This document shows, in pieces, positions 22,132 to 31,892 of a stretch of DNA of 64,000 nt. The stretch spans positions 372,001 to 436,000 of the forward strand of contig JAHLKF010000005.1 of NCBI GenBank assembly GCA_025558075.1. Direction: 5' to 3'. The translations under genes were made by a program, and so were the position numbers. Position 1 is the first letter of the stretch; each line of letters begins with the position of its first letter. A model generated the notes under the pieces. It was not told the DNA's origin and made no database searches. It saw nothing but the letters and a program-made list of their open reading frames with translations. Origin of the DNA: Gaertneriomyces semiglobifer (lineage: Eukaryota; Chytridiomycota; Chytridiomycetes; Spizellomycetales; Spizellomycetaceae).

Positions 22132-23136
22132 ATGTATTCGGAAGTCAACGACCCACGCGCGGGAATGCACTCTATAGACCTGGACGAGCATTCCATATCA
22201 AACACACGCACCGGTACTTTTGAGAATCCCTCGTGGAAGCACAATGGCTCTCTCTCTTCCAGAGGGCTAGTCGGCAACTACGGCCACAGGGCCGACTCCC
22301 TGTTACCTGACCTTTCGCCCCCTGGACCTCCACCACCGAACACCCGTCGGATTTTGTCACTCTTGCTCGCGCTCAACCTGTGCACCTTTTTGTTAACGCT
22401 GGTACCAGTAGTAGTAGAGCTTCCTGGTATCCGGCCTCCTTGGTACGTCGGGAACGACGTGTTACGCTTGTTGGAACCTATCATCGCCTTGCCGTTGTAC
22501 TTGGCAATACTGATCGAGAGTCGAGTATTTGCTGGAGAACTCAGCCGCCACACGTACATTGTTCTTACGCTTTTTGCAATTTCTGCTGCGTTGTACCAGC
22601 AAGGAGCTGGCTTCCATTCCGCATCGAACATGTTCAAACACCCATTTCGTGATTTTATGGATTCTCACCCAGACCTGGTGGACGAATACCCGTTTTTCAG
22701 CGAGTTTCTATTATGGGTTCGGAACACCTGGCAAAAGGATATTTCGCATTACATGTATGCTGCCGGTGGGACGTTCATGGCCATGACATTCGCGTACGTC
22801 TACAGGGACGTCACAGACACCACTGCATTTGAAAATCGGACCGAGAAACTCATATGGTCTCTCTCTTCAATAATTTACGGCCTTATTATTGGCTCTGTTG
22901 CGATTGAGTTTCCGAAAGGGCCAATCGTAGCGTCACTGTTAGTGGTTCTCTACGGATTAGGCACTTTGGGTTCTTTCTTATGTGTCACTGAAAGATCACG
23001 GGCGTACAAACTAGGACGGCGGTACATTGTACAGTCATATGTAGCATCCTACCTAATAGCCCTAGTGATCATCGTAGGTTGGCTTATCTACGCTGGAGGC
23101 TTCTTCAATAGAGAAGAAGCGGGAATCAAGTTTTAA
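22132..23136 (+). CDS. Multipass membrane protein of unidentified family
   Basis: Single-exon ORF, 334 residues from the ATG at 22132 (the open frame extends upstream only to a TTG). The first ~75 residues are polar and Pro-rich and end before TM1 (RILSLLLALNLCTFLLTLVP). Seven or eight hydrophobic segments follow. Between the third and fourth lies YQQGAGFHSASNMFKHP, then an acidic loop (DSHPDLVDEYPFF) and ISHYMYAAGGTF. The polar residues His, Ser, Asn, Asp and His at membrane borders look conserved enough to form a site and recall, without proving, the metal-site pattern of CREST-type membrane hydrolases. I do not recognise the family and assign no function. Divergent from the UBX gene over about 300 bp; it ends 46 bp from the convergent kinetochore gene. 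Confidence 0.8.
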   Translation: MYSEVNDPRAGMHSIDLDEHSISNTRTGTFENPSWKHNGSLSSRGLVGNYGHRADSLLPDLSPPGPPPPNTRRILSLLLALNLCTFLLTLVPVVVELPGIRPPWYVGNDVLRLLEPIIALPLYLAILIESRVFAGELSRHTYIVLTLFAISAALYQQGAGFHSASNMFKHPFRDFMDSHPDLVDEYPFFSEFLLWVRNTWQKDISHYMYAAGGTFMAMTFAYVYRDVTDTTAFENRTEKLIWSLSSIIYGLIIGSVAIEFPKGPIVASLLVVLYGLGTLGSFLCVTERSRAYKLGRRYIVQSYVASYLIALVIIVGWLIYAGGFFNREEAGIKF

Positions 23137-23182
23137 AGACGATAGCATACAATCAGTTATGATATTAGGTTGAGATATTTAA

Positions 23183-25103
23183 CTAAAGAAACATGGCTAC
23201 CAATTTCCGCAATGATTTGATATCCTTCTCAATCATTATCCGCCTCCAAGCTTCCAGCTCCTCGCCATGCTCGCCCTCAATCCTCACTATTTGTAGTCCT
23301 CTTCCTTCGGAAAGCGGGTATGAATTTGCCATTCTTATGACAAATGCTTTTCCTGAATCGCCCACGAATACGGTGACTTCTCCAGTCTCAGGATCATACG
23401 AGACCCCGTCTCTCCCGGAACATATTTCCTCAATTTCCCTTTCGCGACGGAAATGGTTCCGTAGGCGTAGAGGTACTTCTCTAGTAAACACAGCCAACAT
23501 ATCATCCAACCTGATGCGCGCATGGTTTGCTGTGTGGATCAAATCGTCGATCGGACACGCATAAAGAGAGTCCTGAAACTGCGCGGGGTTAGCCAGCTAA
23601 AACTGAGACAGATATCGTCGAAAATGTGGACAATACCATTGCAGTAAGATTCCAGCCACTAGGTGTGCTTGCGCTTCTCTTGAACTCAAGTGCCAAGGTG
23701 CATTCAGCGATCCCATCCAAATCATACGTGATCGCAACGTGTGTTGGGCTCGGGTGGGTGATGGATTTCAGACCTTGTAACTCTTTGTAGGTCTTGATTT
23801 GTTCCTGGTACCATTTTCCAAGCTCTTCTAACTTGGGATCTTTTGATCGCGATATTCTTTGCGCCTCGTTGGCATTAGCCTCAGCCTCTAAGCGCTTCGG
23901 CATTAAAACTTCCTCTATCTCTTGCTCTACCGCCTTGAGCCTGGCTTGCCTAGCTTCCAAAGTTGATGTCCATTGGTTCCTTTGGTCTTCAAGTTCACGT
24001 AGGATGTTTGCCTGTCCAAGAATATGCTGCATGAGCTTCGGACAACAGTGAGCGGCAATCGACAAAACCGAACCTGCTCACTCAGCTCGCGCCGCTTCTC
24101 TTCCAGGTAGCTCTTTCGAAAGGGTTAGCGGATTGAAGCAGTTGGAACAAAACGATGTGAGTATGTTACTTACTGAACGAGGGTTGCTGGTTGATCGAAG
24201 TTCTCGCAATTCTTCTCGCTGAATTGGAATACCAGTAAGAGCCAGCCACACAGTTGAGATTGCGGTATGTGCTTACAATGACTTGATACTGATTAAGGAA
24301 CTCTGCCGCGCTTTTGGACTGCACAGTCAATGACTCGTGTTCTGTTCAGATTGTCAATGGTAGTCGCAAAATGTCATTTGCTCCTCACAAGTTACAAACC
24401 AGCAAAAACCTTTTCAAGAAGATCCTCGAGCCCTTCTTTTAGCTCCTTCACCTCCTTCTTTTTGGCTGCTAGTGCCTCTTTGCCGTGAGCGGCCCGCGCC
24501 TCTATCATTCTGGGTCAAGATTCAGGTTTTCGATGACTGTAACCGCAGCCTTCAAACTAACCCATATTCTTCGTCTCTTCGTCCGTGGGAAATCTAGGGG
24601 GAATGCTCAGAATCCGCTTGAGAAACCCCTCCTTCGCCATCTGTTCCACGTAGGTGAACCGAAACTTCTTGAATAGTTCCTGAATGATGGCCCAAAGCAT
24701 CCTTAGTATTGCTGCACGTAGTAAGCAGATTTACGGGTATGAACCTCATGATATCGCAATTCCGGAAGCACGTTTTTAGGTTGAGACCGCAGTAAACCCA
24801 CGATGTCTAATTTCTCAGTTCGATCCGTGTCCGGGAAAGAAGTACCCTTCCCGAAATTGTCCTCTTCTTCTTCATCATTATTCCCCTTATCCGTTCGCTC
24901 ATATTTAGCTCTCCAGTTGCTCTGTAACTCCCGGAACCAAAAAGATGCTTTTGCGAAATCGGCATTGAGTCTGTTTGTTGATGCAGCCTCGCGTTAGTTG
25001 ACAGCTTTGGGCATTAGACGGCCGGTGGCTCTTACTTGACAATTTCATTGACGAGCTCGTCCGCAGATGGCTCAACAGACTGCACTGGGTCTACCGTCAT
25101 CAT
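23183..25103 (-). CDS. Kinetochore coiled-coil protein, Sos7-like
   Basis: Multi-exon gene on the minus strand starting at the ATG at 25103 (MMTVDPVQSVEPSADEL). Exon 1 is 25103-25036; exon 2 starts at 24970. A key region joined across an intron reads HELFKKFRFTYVEQMAKE followed by GFLKRILSIPPRFP, which resembles the signature of fungal Sos7/Kre28 proteins, partners of Spc7/KNL1 at the outer kinetochore. Next comes a long coiled coil (KEALAAKKKEVKELKEGL; LEARQARLKAVEQEIEEVL). A globular C-terminal domain follows (HVAITYDLDGIAECTLALEF, then GWNLTAM joined to LANPAQFQDSL). The intron after exon 2 has a perfect TACTAAG branch site. The last exon ends at 23183. Some middle junctions are approximate. 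The Sos7 assignment is by pattern memory and moderately sure. Confidence 0.6.
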
Positions 25104-25309
25104 GGTGGCCTTCTTCCTTTGGATTCTCCGTCGTCAAAGTCGATCGTTTGCAAAAGTCGAATGTCGGGGGAAAGTCCGGCCAACGCGAAAAGTCCGGACG
25201 TGTTCTTGTTCGTGGGCTCAGATAAAAGTAAAAATGCGGCGTCCAGTGTTCAAACGTCTACATCGCCGTGGGCTGTTTTCGCTATAAATTCAATGGCGAC
25301 GTAGCCAGC

Positions 25310-27731
25310 ATGCGCTACCTGCCATCAATCACTCTGCTGTCAACCCTCATGATGACCGTCAACGCTGTCGTCGCCGATGTAAATCCTCGTCCTCTCCAAA
25401 TCACTGTACGTCCTCAATATTGACTGACGTGGAACACCTTTTAACCGGCTATCTGAAACAGGATCTAGTTCAGTTCACGAGGATAGCAAATCCTGTCCCA
25501 TCTATTGACGGCAAGCATGTAATTTACGCCACATCACAGTATTCGCATGACGACAATAAAACTGCTAAGAAGTCCTGGTTGGTTCGTGTGGACGACGGAA
25601 AAACAATCGAGCTCAGCGATCGAGTGACTAAAGAGCTTGTATGGCTGGACGGCACCACCGTAGGGGGCGTTGCTGGCGGAGAAGGCGATGGCGACGGCCA
25701 GGTTGGTCTGACTTCTCAATCAGCATACCCCACTTTCGCGACTGACTGTTGCATTCGAGTTATGGGCTACGAATGTGGAGGCTGCTCTTCGCACGATGTC
25801 GGATGATATTAAACTGGATTTCCATCAAGTAACACATTTTCCTGTTGAAATCGCCAATATCAAATATCATCATGAGAGTTCAAACTTGGCATTTGCCGCC
25901 GAAGTCTATAACGATGGAAGCTTAGAGAAAGCGGCCGAAGAGCGCAAAAAGGAAGCAGAGCGCCGTGATACAGCGACTGTGTATGGTAAGCGAAGGAGAA
26001 GTTTGGTACGGACGGTCTGCACTTGTGGCTGACGATCATGTTAGATGGCCTGTTTGTCCGGCACTGGGACAACTATGTCCATCCTGAACGTCGTAACAAC
26101 TTATTTCTGGTAAAGCTCAAAGTTTCGGCAGACAAGGTAGAAGTTGATGGCGAGGCCAAGAACCTCATGGCAGGGCAACAGCTGGAAACCCCTGTGCCTC
26201 CGTTTGGCGATGCAAACGATTATGAATTCTCTCCCGATGGTGCAGAGATAGCATTTACCGCTCGAGTGCCTAAGAGAAATGCGGCGTGGAACACCAACAC
26301 TGATATATACCTCGTTGCTACGGATGGCCAAACAAAACCGAAGAGCATAACCGCAAGGAACCTTGGGTACGACACTCGCCCTGTGTACTCTCCTGATGGA
26401 AAGTACCTTGCATGGTTACAAATGACGGTAAGCTCACTGTATGAGCGCCACATGCTGAAACCCGCCCAGTGTAATATTTCTCTTTCGTTTTAAGACGCCA
26501 GGATATGAAGCAGACAAGAACCGCGTCATGCTTTACGAACGGTCAACGGGATCATGCGAATACCTCACCAAAGACTGGGACCGCAGCGCTGAGTCCTTGG
26601 CTTGGACCACCGACTCTTCAAAGTTATTGCTAACCGCACAGGATGAGGGCCATGTGAGAATCTTTTCTCTGGATATTCAGACTCACGGGCTCGACGTCCT
26701 TGTTGAGAATCACACAAACAGTGACCTCGCTGTTCGGGGGATACGCTATTCTTCATACAGAACAGCGCCGTTGCACCGGCAGACTTGTTCGTCATGATAC
26801 TGGGCAGGAAGGCCAACAGGCAAATCACAGCAGTCAACCAAAGTCAGCTTGACAGCATAATGATGAGTAAACCAGAACCCTTCTGGTTTAAAGGCGCAGA
26901 AGACGAGCAGGTGATGGGTTGGATATATAAGCCCACTAACTTCAAGGCAGAGGAGAGGTATCCGCTGGCTTTCCTCATTCATGGCGGTCCTGAAGGCGCA
27001 TGGAACGATGGATGGAGTTACCGTTGGAACCCGCAAATGTGGGCATCAGCCGGTTACGCCGTGGTCACCATCAACTTTCACGGATCCACAGGTCAGTGCT
27101 CGTAGCTACCGATTCTTTTGCAGGAAGCTGATGCCATGGTATAGGGTACGGAAGTTCGTTTACCGAGTCCATCTTGAAGAATTGGGGTAGTCGTCCATAT
27201 GATGACCTGATGATTGGCCTCGATTATGTCCTTGAACAGTACGGTTTCATAGATGCCGACCGGATGGCTGCCTTGGGCGCATCTTATGGTGGTTATATGA
27301 TCAACTGGATTAACGGGCACAGCAAGCGATTCCGTTGCTTGGTGAATCACGATGGTATATTCTCTACCAAATCGGCATACTATGCCACCGAAGAGCTCTT
27401 CTTCCCGGAGCACGAGTTCGCGGGTACCCCTTATGAGAACGCGGATCTTTACAAGAAGTTCGATCCATCCGAGTTTGTACAGGAATGGGCGACTCCGACC
27501 CTGATTATTCACGGGGAGAAGGACTACCGGCTTCCGGTAACAGAAGGTCTTAGTGCATTCACAGCATTGCAACGTCGTGGCATTCCCAGCCGGTTCTTAT
27601 ACTTCCCTGACGAGAACCATTGGGTGTTGAAGCCCGGCAACTCGGTGCGCTGGTACACAGAAGTGCTCAAATGGCTGGACGAGTGGGTTGGTGAAGCTGC
27701 GCGCACCAATCACTTAGTCAACCAGCAATAG
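25310..27731 (+). CDS. DPP5: Dipeptidyl peptidase V (S9C), secreted; apparent one-base frameshift in exon 5
   Basis: Extracellular serine peptidase that removes X-Ala and similar dipeptides. Exons: 25310-25405 (signal peptide MRYLPSITLLSTLMMTVNAV), 25462-25701, 25760-25985, 26045-26427, 26495-27091 and 27145-27731. The beta-propeller part includes DGLFVRHWDNYVHP and YEFSPDGAEIAFTARVP; the hydrolase part has HGGPEGAWNDGWSYRWNPQ, then GASYGGYM with the nucleophile Ser codon at 27282, Asp at 27522 (GEKDYRLP) and His at 27618 (DENHWVL). Every exon closes in frame except exon 5, which is one base short. The frame changes at the five-G run 26736-26740; adding one base there reads through to GDTLFFIQNSAV. 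This is either a sequencing or assembly error or a real lesion. Confidence 0.88.
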
Positions 27732-28064
27732 GCGTCATTACTAGAGACAACAGATGATGGATCAGTAGCGGCGGATTCGCAAATGAAGCCCACATATGTA
27801 ACTATCAACTGAGGACCTCTCAGAATATCATGTCGTATTATAAGATCAGGTCTTAATAATAAATCCATTTATCGCGCTGCGTCGACCTACTGCCAATCAA
27901 TAAGCGTGTAACCCTAACTCCTCCCGCCGCGGAAGGCTTGCCACCACGCGACGATCGTTGGCCTTAGAAAACAGAGCCGACGAACGACGATTACAAGGAA
28001 CGCTGCAAGCAGGTCGTAGGACGTCAGTGACTTCAAAGATAAGTGAAGAGGAGAGGGGAGTGCA
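27732..28064. other. Intergenic, 333 bp, no gene recognised
   Basis: Between the DPP5 stop and the Spd1-like start, same strand. It should hold the DPP5 3' end and a promoter. A minus-strand ORF (27897-28217) overlaps the next gene and looks random. Confidence 0.5.
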
Positions 28065-28615
28065 ATGGATACTCCAAAGAAGATGCGGGACGACTCGTTC
28101 CCCGCTTTTGGAAGTGGTTTTTCGTCGCCTCAGTACGGTTCGGATGCCGCGACGCAAGGGCGGCTCATGAAGTACGTAAATCACATATTGAAGTGTTACA
28201 ATGTTAGTCGGAAGCATAATGGATTTCTTACATCATGTTTTTTCGCGTGAATCAATCGTAGTATGGGAATGAGGATCAGAAAATGTATGTCCCCCTTTTT
28301 CTAGAGTTTGAAAGATACCAGTCGACGAGATAGCTCATGTACTCTTCCACAGCGATTTACGACGGTTATAAGACCGGCAAGCCACAAACGCAAATGCAGA
28401 TGCAGCCTCAACCGCCGCAGGTTCAAAATTCTTTGAACATGCAACAGCAAACGCTCAAGTCTCACTTTTCTCAACCACCGCAAACTCCTTCTCAAAATCA
28501 ATCTCTTGTGCAAGCAAAGCAAACTACAGATATGTCTCCCCCTTCTCAGCCTCGCTTTGCTGCTGCACAAGGCAAAAAACGTAAAATAACGGACTTTTTC
28601 GACTCTGCGTACTAA
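28065..28615 (+). CDS. Spd1/Dif1-like ribonucleotide reductase inhibitor with PIP-degron-like C terminus
   Basis: Small protein of 130 residues from three exons: 28065-28171, a 23-nt micro-exon 28262-28284, and 28353-28615. Splicing in the only phase that joins all three gives NMGMRIRKSIYDGYKTGK at residues 36-53, which matches what I know of the short conserved motif of the fungal RNR-inhibitor family (Spd1, Dif1, Hug1). The middle is Gln/Pro-rich. The C terminus KKRKITDFFDSAY (118-130) has the I-T-D-F-F core of a PCNA-dependent degron (PIP box with TD), though Lys replaces the usual Gln. A second PIP-like motif, QQTLKSHF, lies at 75-82. S. pombe Spd1 is destroyed in S phase by CRL4-Cdt2 on PCNA; the same control is inferred. 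Without the micro-exon the motif disappears. Confidence 0.7.
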
Positions 28616-28889
28616 GATTTGGTTTTTGGATTTCAAAATTTGGCATTCGTACTACATTCTGGGATACCAATCTCTTCTCTATGTCTACTCCAACGACAAA
28701 GTTCTTGACGACTATCAAGTCATTTGGCGCCAGTCGTGACGCCGAATGATTTTATGTACTGATGGACTATTCATTTTGAGAGATGCAGATCTGTAGAGTA
28801 GACTTAACGCTATGGGCACTGCATACGTCGGCATCGACACGTGGTCCCATTAGGAAAATATATTCAATATTGGCACATAATACGACCAT

Positions 28890-31800
28890 CTACTTCTTGG
28901 CTTTCCGGCTTTTACCCACGGCATGACGCCCAGTCTTAGCTCGCCTCTTCTCTTTCTCTTTCCGTTCCTTTGCAATTTGTGCGGGCGTTTTCAGCTCTTG
29001 CTTCACGGGCATTTTCTTATGTTTCTTAGCAGGATGCTGCTTGGCTCCTTCATCACCGCCGTCCGATGATCGCTTCTTTCTCATGCCCGCTGCTTCTGCA
29101 TCCTTTCGCCGCTGTGACCTCTTTGAATTCGGGTCCGCTTCTGTGACCGTTGTATGGCGGTATCGCCTTCCTGTCCGCGGATTAATCGCTGTCATGTTAT
29201 CGCTGAGAACGCGGGAATCCAATTCAGCCTCTCCGGCCTTGGGTAGATCCAACTTGGTTTTGTTTTTCCATGCCGTGAACCTTTGTGATTTGAAGCTCGC
29301 GTCGACAAGATGTCCGGATTCTAGCCGCATCTTTTTCTTGTTATCCTTCCCTATCGTGTCGCGTACAAAGTCATGCTTTTGGGAGTCCCATTTGAGGGGT
29401 GCTCGCTTTTTCATAAACGGATCATCCGTTGGCAATTCCAACGGCACCGCCGTTTGCGGGTTGAATGTTGCTGTAAGCTCGGAGAACTCTTTATCGGCAT
29501 TTTCAGCAGACATTCCATTGTCATCAAAGAATGTCGACATTGACGGCTGCTGCTGGGATTTCCGAAGCAAATCCTCTTGTGACCTTCTCAAAGCTTGTAT
29601 CTTCTCGCTCCTCTGTTCACGGTACTTGTCAACCGTATTGCCCACTACTCTACGCCTCTTTGCCATTAGAACTGCCTCCGCAGATTTCAACCCTCGTCGT
29701 CCGGTTTCAAAAACGGTTTCGTTAGGACGGAATCTGGAGAGTGCGACGAGTAGGTCCGCTTGGGCAAATTCATCTGATTTCGTGTCGGAATGGAACAAGG
29801 GATGAATTCCTGGGTTAGGCGATGTAAGGTGCAAGTCTTTGGCACGAGTATATGATTCCTTTGACGCTCCTGGCCGGGTTTTGGAGTATTTGCGGTACGC
29901 ATTTTCTGCGGACTCGTACATCGTTTGCAAATTCACATCACTGTGCAGTGTATTCTGCACATGCTCTGTGGACATTGACAGCGTCGGAATGGGGAAGGCG
30001 CCGTGAATCAACGTAGTCGTGTACGCGGCATGCGGGTCAAAGTCGGTGTTATCGGGGGTTATTGAGGATGAAAGAATGATCGGGCGAGAGGTATAAACGT
30101 TCAAATCCAACAAATACGGGAGTTCGTCCGGAGAAACGAGTGTATACGCTTTACCCGATCGTCCAGCACGAGCGACACGACCAACGCGATGTACAAATAG
30201 TTTAGTGCTCGGTGGGAACGACAGGTTAACCACGGAGTCGAGAAGCGGGATATCGATACCTCGGGCAGCTAGATCTGTAACCACAAGAATCTTTGTTTTT
30301 CCAGACCGGAACTTGTTGAGGTGCTGTGTTCGTGCGACTTGGTCTAATGCACCGTAAATGTACGTGGAATCAATATGCGCTGATGCCAACAGTGCATGTA
30401 TATATTCCACGTGGTGTTTTGTCGGCACGAAGATGACCGTCATCTCATCGGCGGTAATGACGTTGCTTTTGAAAAGCGTCAGCAAGCCTGCAGCTTTCTG
30501 CTCGTGTGTTGTCGCGAGGAAGTACAGATGCAGATCCGGCGGTAATTTACTATCCCTGTCGAGACGAATTAGCGCAGGATTGTTGAGTCCGGAATGCGCA
30601 AACTCCAATAATAGTGATGGGAGCGTTGCGGAGAAAAGAAGTCTCTGGCATGTCTCCGGCAGTTTGAACAAAATTTCTCGCAATTGTACAGCGAATCCCA
30701 TTTCAAATAGGCGATCCGCCTCATCAAAGACGACGTACTGCACGGTCTTAAGATCAAGGTTCATCTCAATGCATAAATGCATAAGACGACCGGGGGTGGC
30801 AATGATAACGTCCGGGTTCATAGCAATTGCAGTGAATTGCTCGTCCATGGATTCTCCACCGACGAGGGAACAAAAGCGCAAATCGGTAAATTTGGCCAGC
30901 TCTTTCAAAAATTTAAGAGTTTGAAGAGCCAATTCGCGAGAAGGTGAGAGGATTAATCCGCGGGCCCCCACTTTCGCTGAATGTGATTTCAAGCGTTCCA
31001 GTAATGGAATAAGGAAAGCAGCGGTTTTTCCAGAACCGGTGCGAGCCATGGCGATGACATCCCGACCCTGCATAATGATAGGTATGGCCTTTCGCTGAAT
31101 TGGCGTCGGCAATTTATACCCTTTTTGGAGGACTCCCTTATACGTATGATAGCTGAGTCCCATCGACTGGAAACCACCCGACTTTTTGTTTTTTCGGTTC
31201 GCAGTTTTGAGTTGCTCCGCAATCAGTCGCTCATCCTCTGAAAGATCCTCATCAGAATCATCCTCGGAGCTTTCATCGCTTGCTGAATCTTCCTGCCCGG
31301 AATCATCGCTTCCCGCAATGTCTCTCTCTGCTTCTTGTCCAGCATCATCGCCCGAGCCCCAATCATTATCACTACCCATTGCTTCATCCTGTTCCTCATC
31401 AGACAGCGATCCGTCCTCTATGTCAGACCCGCTCATCCAGCCCTCATCACTTTCGCTGTGATCACCGGGAAGCTGAAGGGCGTTGCTGTCAGGGACAACA
31501 GGTACGGTTTCAAAGTCATCGCTGTCATCGTTCTCTGCCGTCTCATTACGCTTCGAGTATCTATTTTTGTAGTGCTCTTTCTTTTGCTTTTGTTTTGCAG
31601 TTGCCGAGTTATCCTTTGCACCTGGCTTCCCACCTGGTTTCGCGCCTTTATCATCTTTGGAGGTCCGCTTCCCATTCTCCGTGCTATTCCTTGACCCTTT
31701 CTTCCCTTGCACAAACTTGTCAAACTGTTGCTCATGCTGCTTGCTGCTGCTGGATTTGTCCGCCTTATTTTTCTGTAACAGAGCCTTGCCTTTGCCAAAT

Positions 31801-31892
31801 GTATTTCTAGGCGGTGCTGGACTCTTTCCCATTCCACGACCTCCGCCCCCGCGGCTCCCTCCCCGTCCTCTACCTCTTCCTCTTGGACCCAT
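28890..31892 (-). CDS. DBP10: DEAD-box RNA helicase Dbp10 (DDX54), ribosome biogenesis
   Basis: Nucleolar ATP-dependent RNA helicase for 60S subunit assembly. Single exon, 1000 residues from the ATG at 31892; the frame upstream reaches only a TTG. Layout: a Gly/Arg-rich start (GPRGRGRGRGGSRG), a Lys-rich then very acidic segment (to about residue 235), and the helicase core from FQSMGLSYHTYKGVLQKGY (241 on) with Q-motif TPIQRKAIP, Walker A ARTGSGKTAAF, VFDEADRLFEMGF, LFSATLPS and HRVGRVARAGRSG. The DBP10-specific C-terminal region follows (GTDPFMKKRAPLKWDSQKHD-like stretch with WDSQKHDFVRD, then GRRYRHTTVTE) and a Lys-rich nucleolar tail. Strong antisense ORFs here are shadows. Confidence 0.95.
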   Translation of the reverse strand: MGPRGRGRGRGGSRGGGGRGMGKSPAPPRNTFGKGKALLQKNKADKSSSSKQHEQQFDKFVQGKKGSRNSTENGKRTSKDDKGAKPGGKPGAKDNSATAKQKQKKEHYKNRYSKRNETAENDDSDDFETVPVVPDSNALQLPGDHSESDEGWMSGSDIEDGSLSDEEQDEAMGSDNDWGSGDDAGQEAERDIAGSDDSGQEDSASDESSEDDSDEDLSEDERLIAEQLKTANRKNKKSGGFQSMGLSYHTYKGVLQKGYKLPTPIQRKAIPIIMQGRDVIAMARTGSGKTAAFLIPLLERLKSHSAKVGARGLILSPSRELALQTLKFLKELAKFTDLRFCSLVGGESMDEQFTAIAMNPDVIIATPGRLMHLCIEMNLDLKTVQYVVFDEADRLFEMGFAVQLREILFKLPETCQRLLFSATLPSLLLEFAHSGLNNPALIRLDRDSKLPPDLHLYFLATTHEQKAAGLLTLFKSNVITADEMTVIFVPTKHHVEYIHALLASAHIDSTYIYGALDQVARTQHLNKFRSGKTKILVVTDLAARGIDIPLLDSVVNLSFPPSTKLFVHRVGRVARAGRSGKAYTLVSPDELPYLLDLNVYTSRPIILSSSITPDNTDFDPHAAYTTTLIHGAFPIPTLSMSTEHVQNTLHSDVNLQTMYESAENAYRKYSKTRPGASKESYTRAKDLHLTSPNPGIHPLFHSDTKSDEFAQADLLVALSRFRPNETVFETGRRGLKSAEAVLMAKRRRVVGNTVDKYREQRSEKIQALRRSQEDLLRKSQQQPSMSTFFDDNGMSAENADKEFSELTATFNPQTAVPLELPTDDPFMKKRAPLKWDSQKHDFVRDTIGKDNKKKMRLESGHLVDASFKSQRFTAWKNKTKLDLPKAGEAELDSRVLSDNMTAINPRTGRRYRHTTVTEADPNSKRSQRRKDAEAAGMRKKRSSDGGDEGAKQHPAKKHKKMPVKQELKTPAQIAKERKEKEKRRAKTGRHAVGKSRKAKK

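Noticed and set aside
26732..26760. A 29-bp intron explaining the DPP5 frame change
   Set aside because: Too short for splicing, and the downstream frame just before its acceptor already encodes plausible DPP5 sequence (DTLFFIQ).
29041..29805. 254-codon plus-strand ORF
   Set aside because: Antisense shadow of DBP10; Ser/Arg/Phe-rich composition mirrors the helicase codons.
31280..31810. 176-codon plus-strand ORF rich in His, Ser and Cys
   Set aside because: Antisense of the acidic DBP10 N terminus, produced by codon bias.
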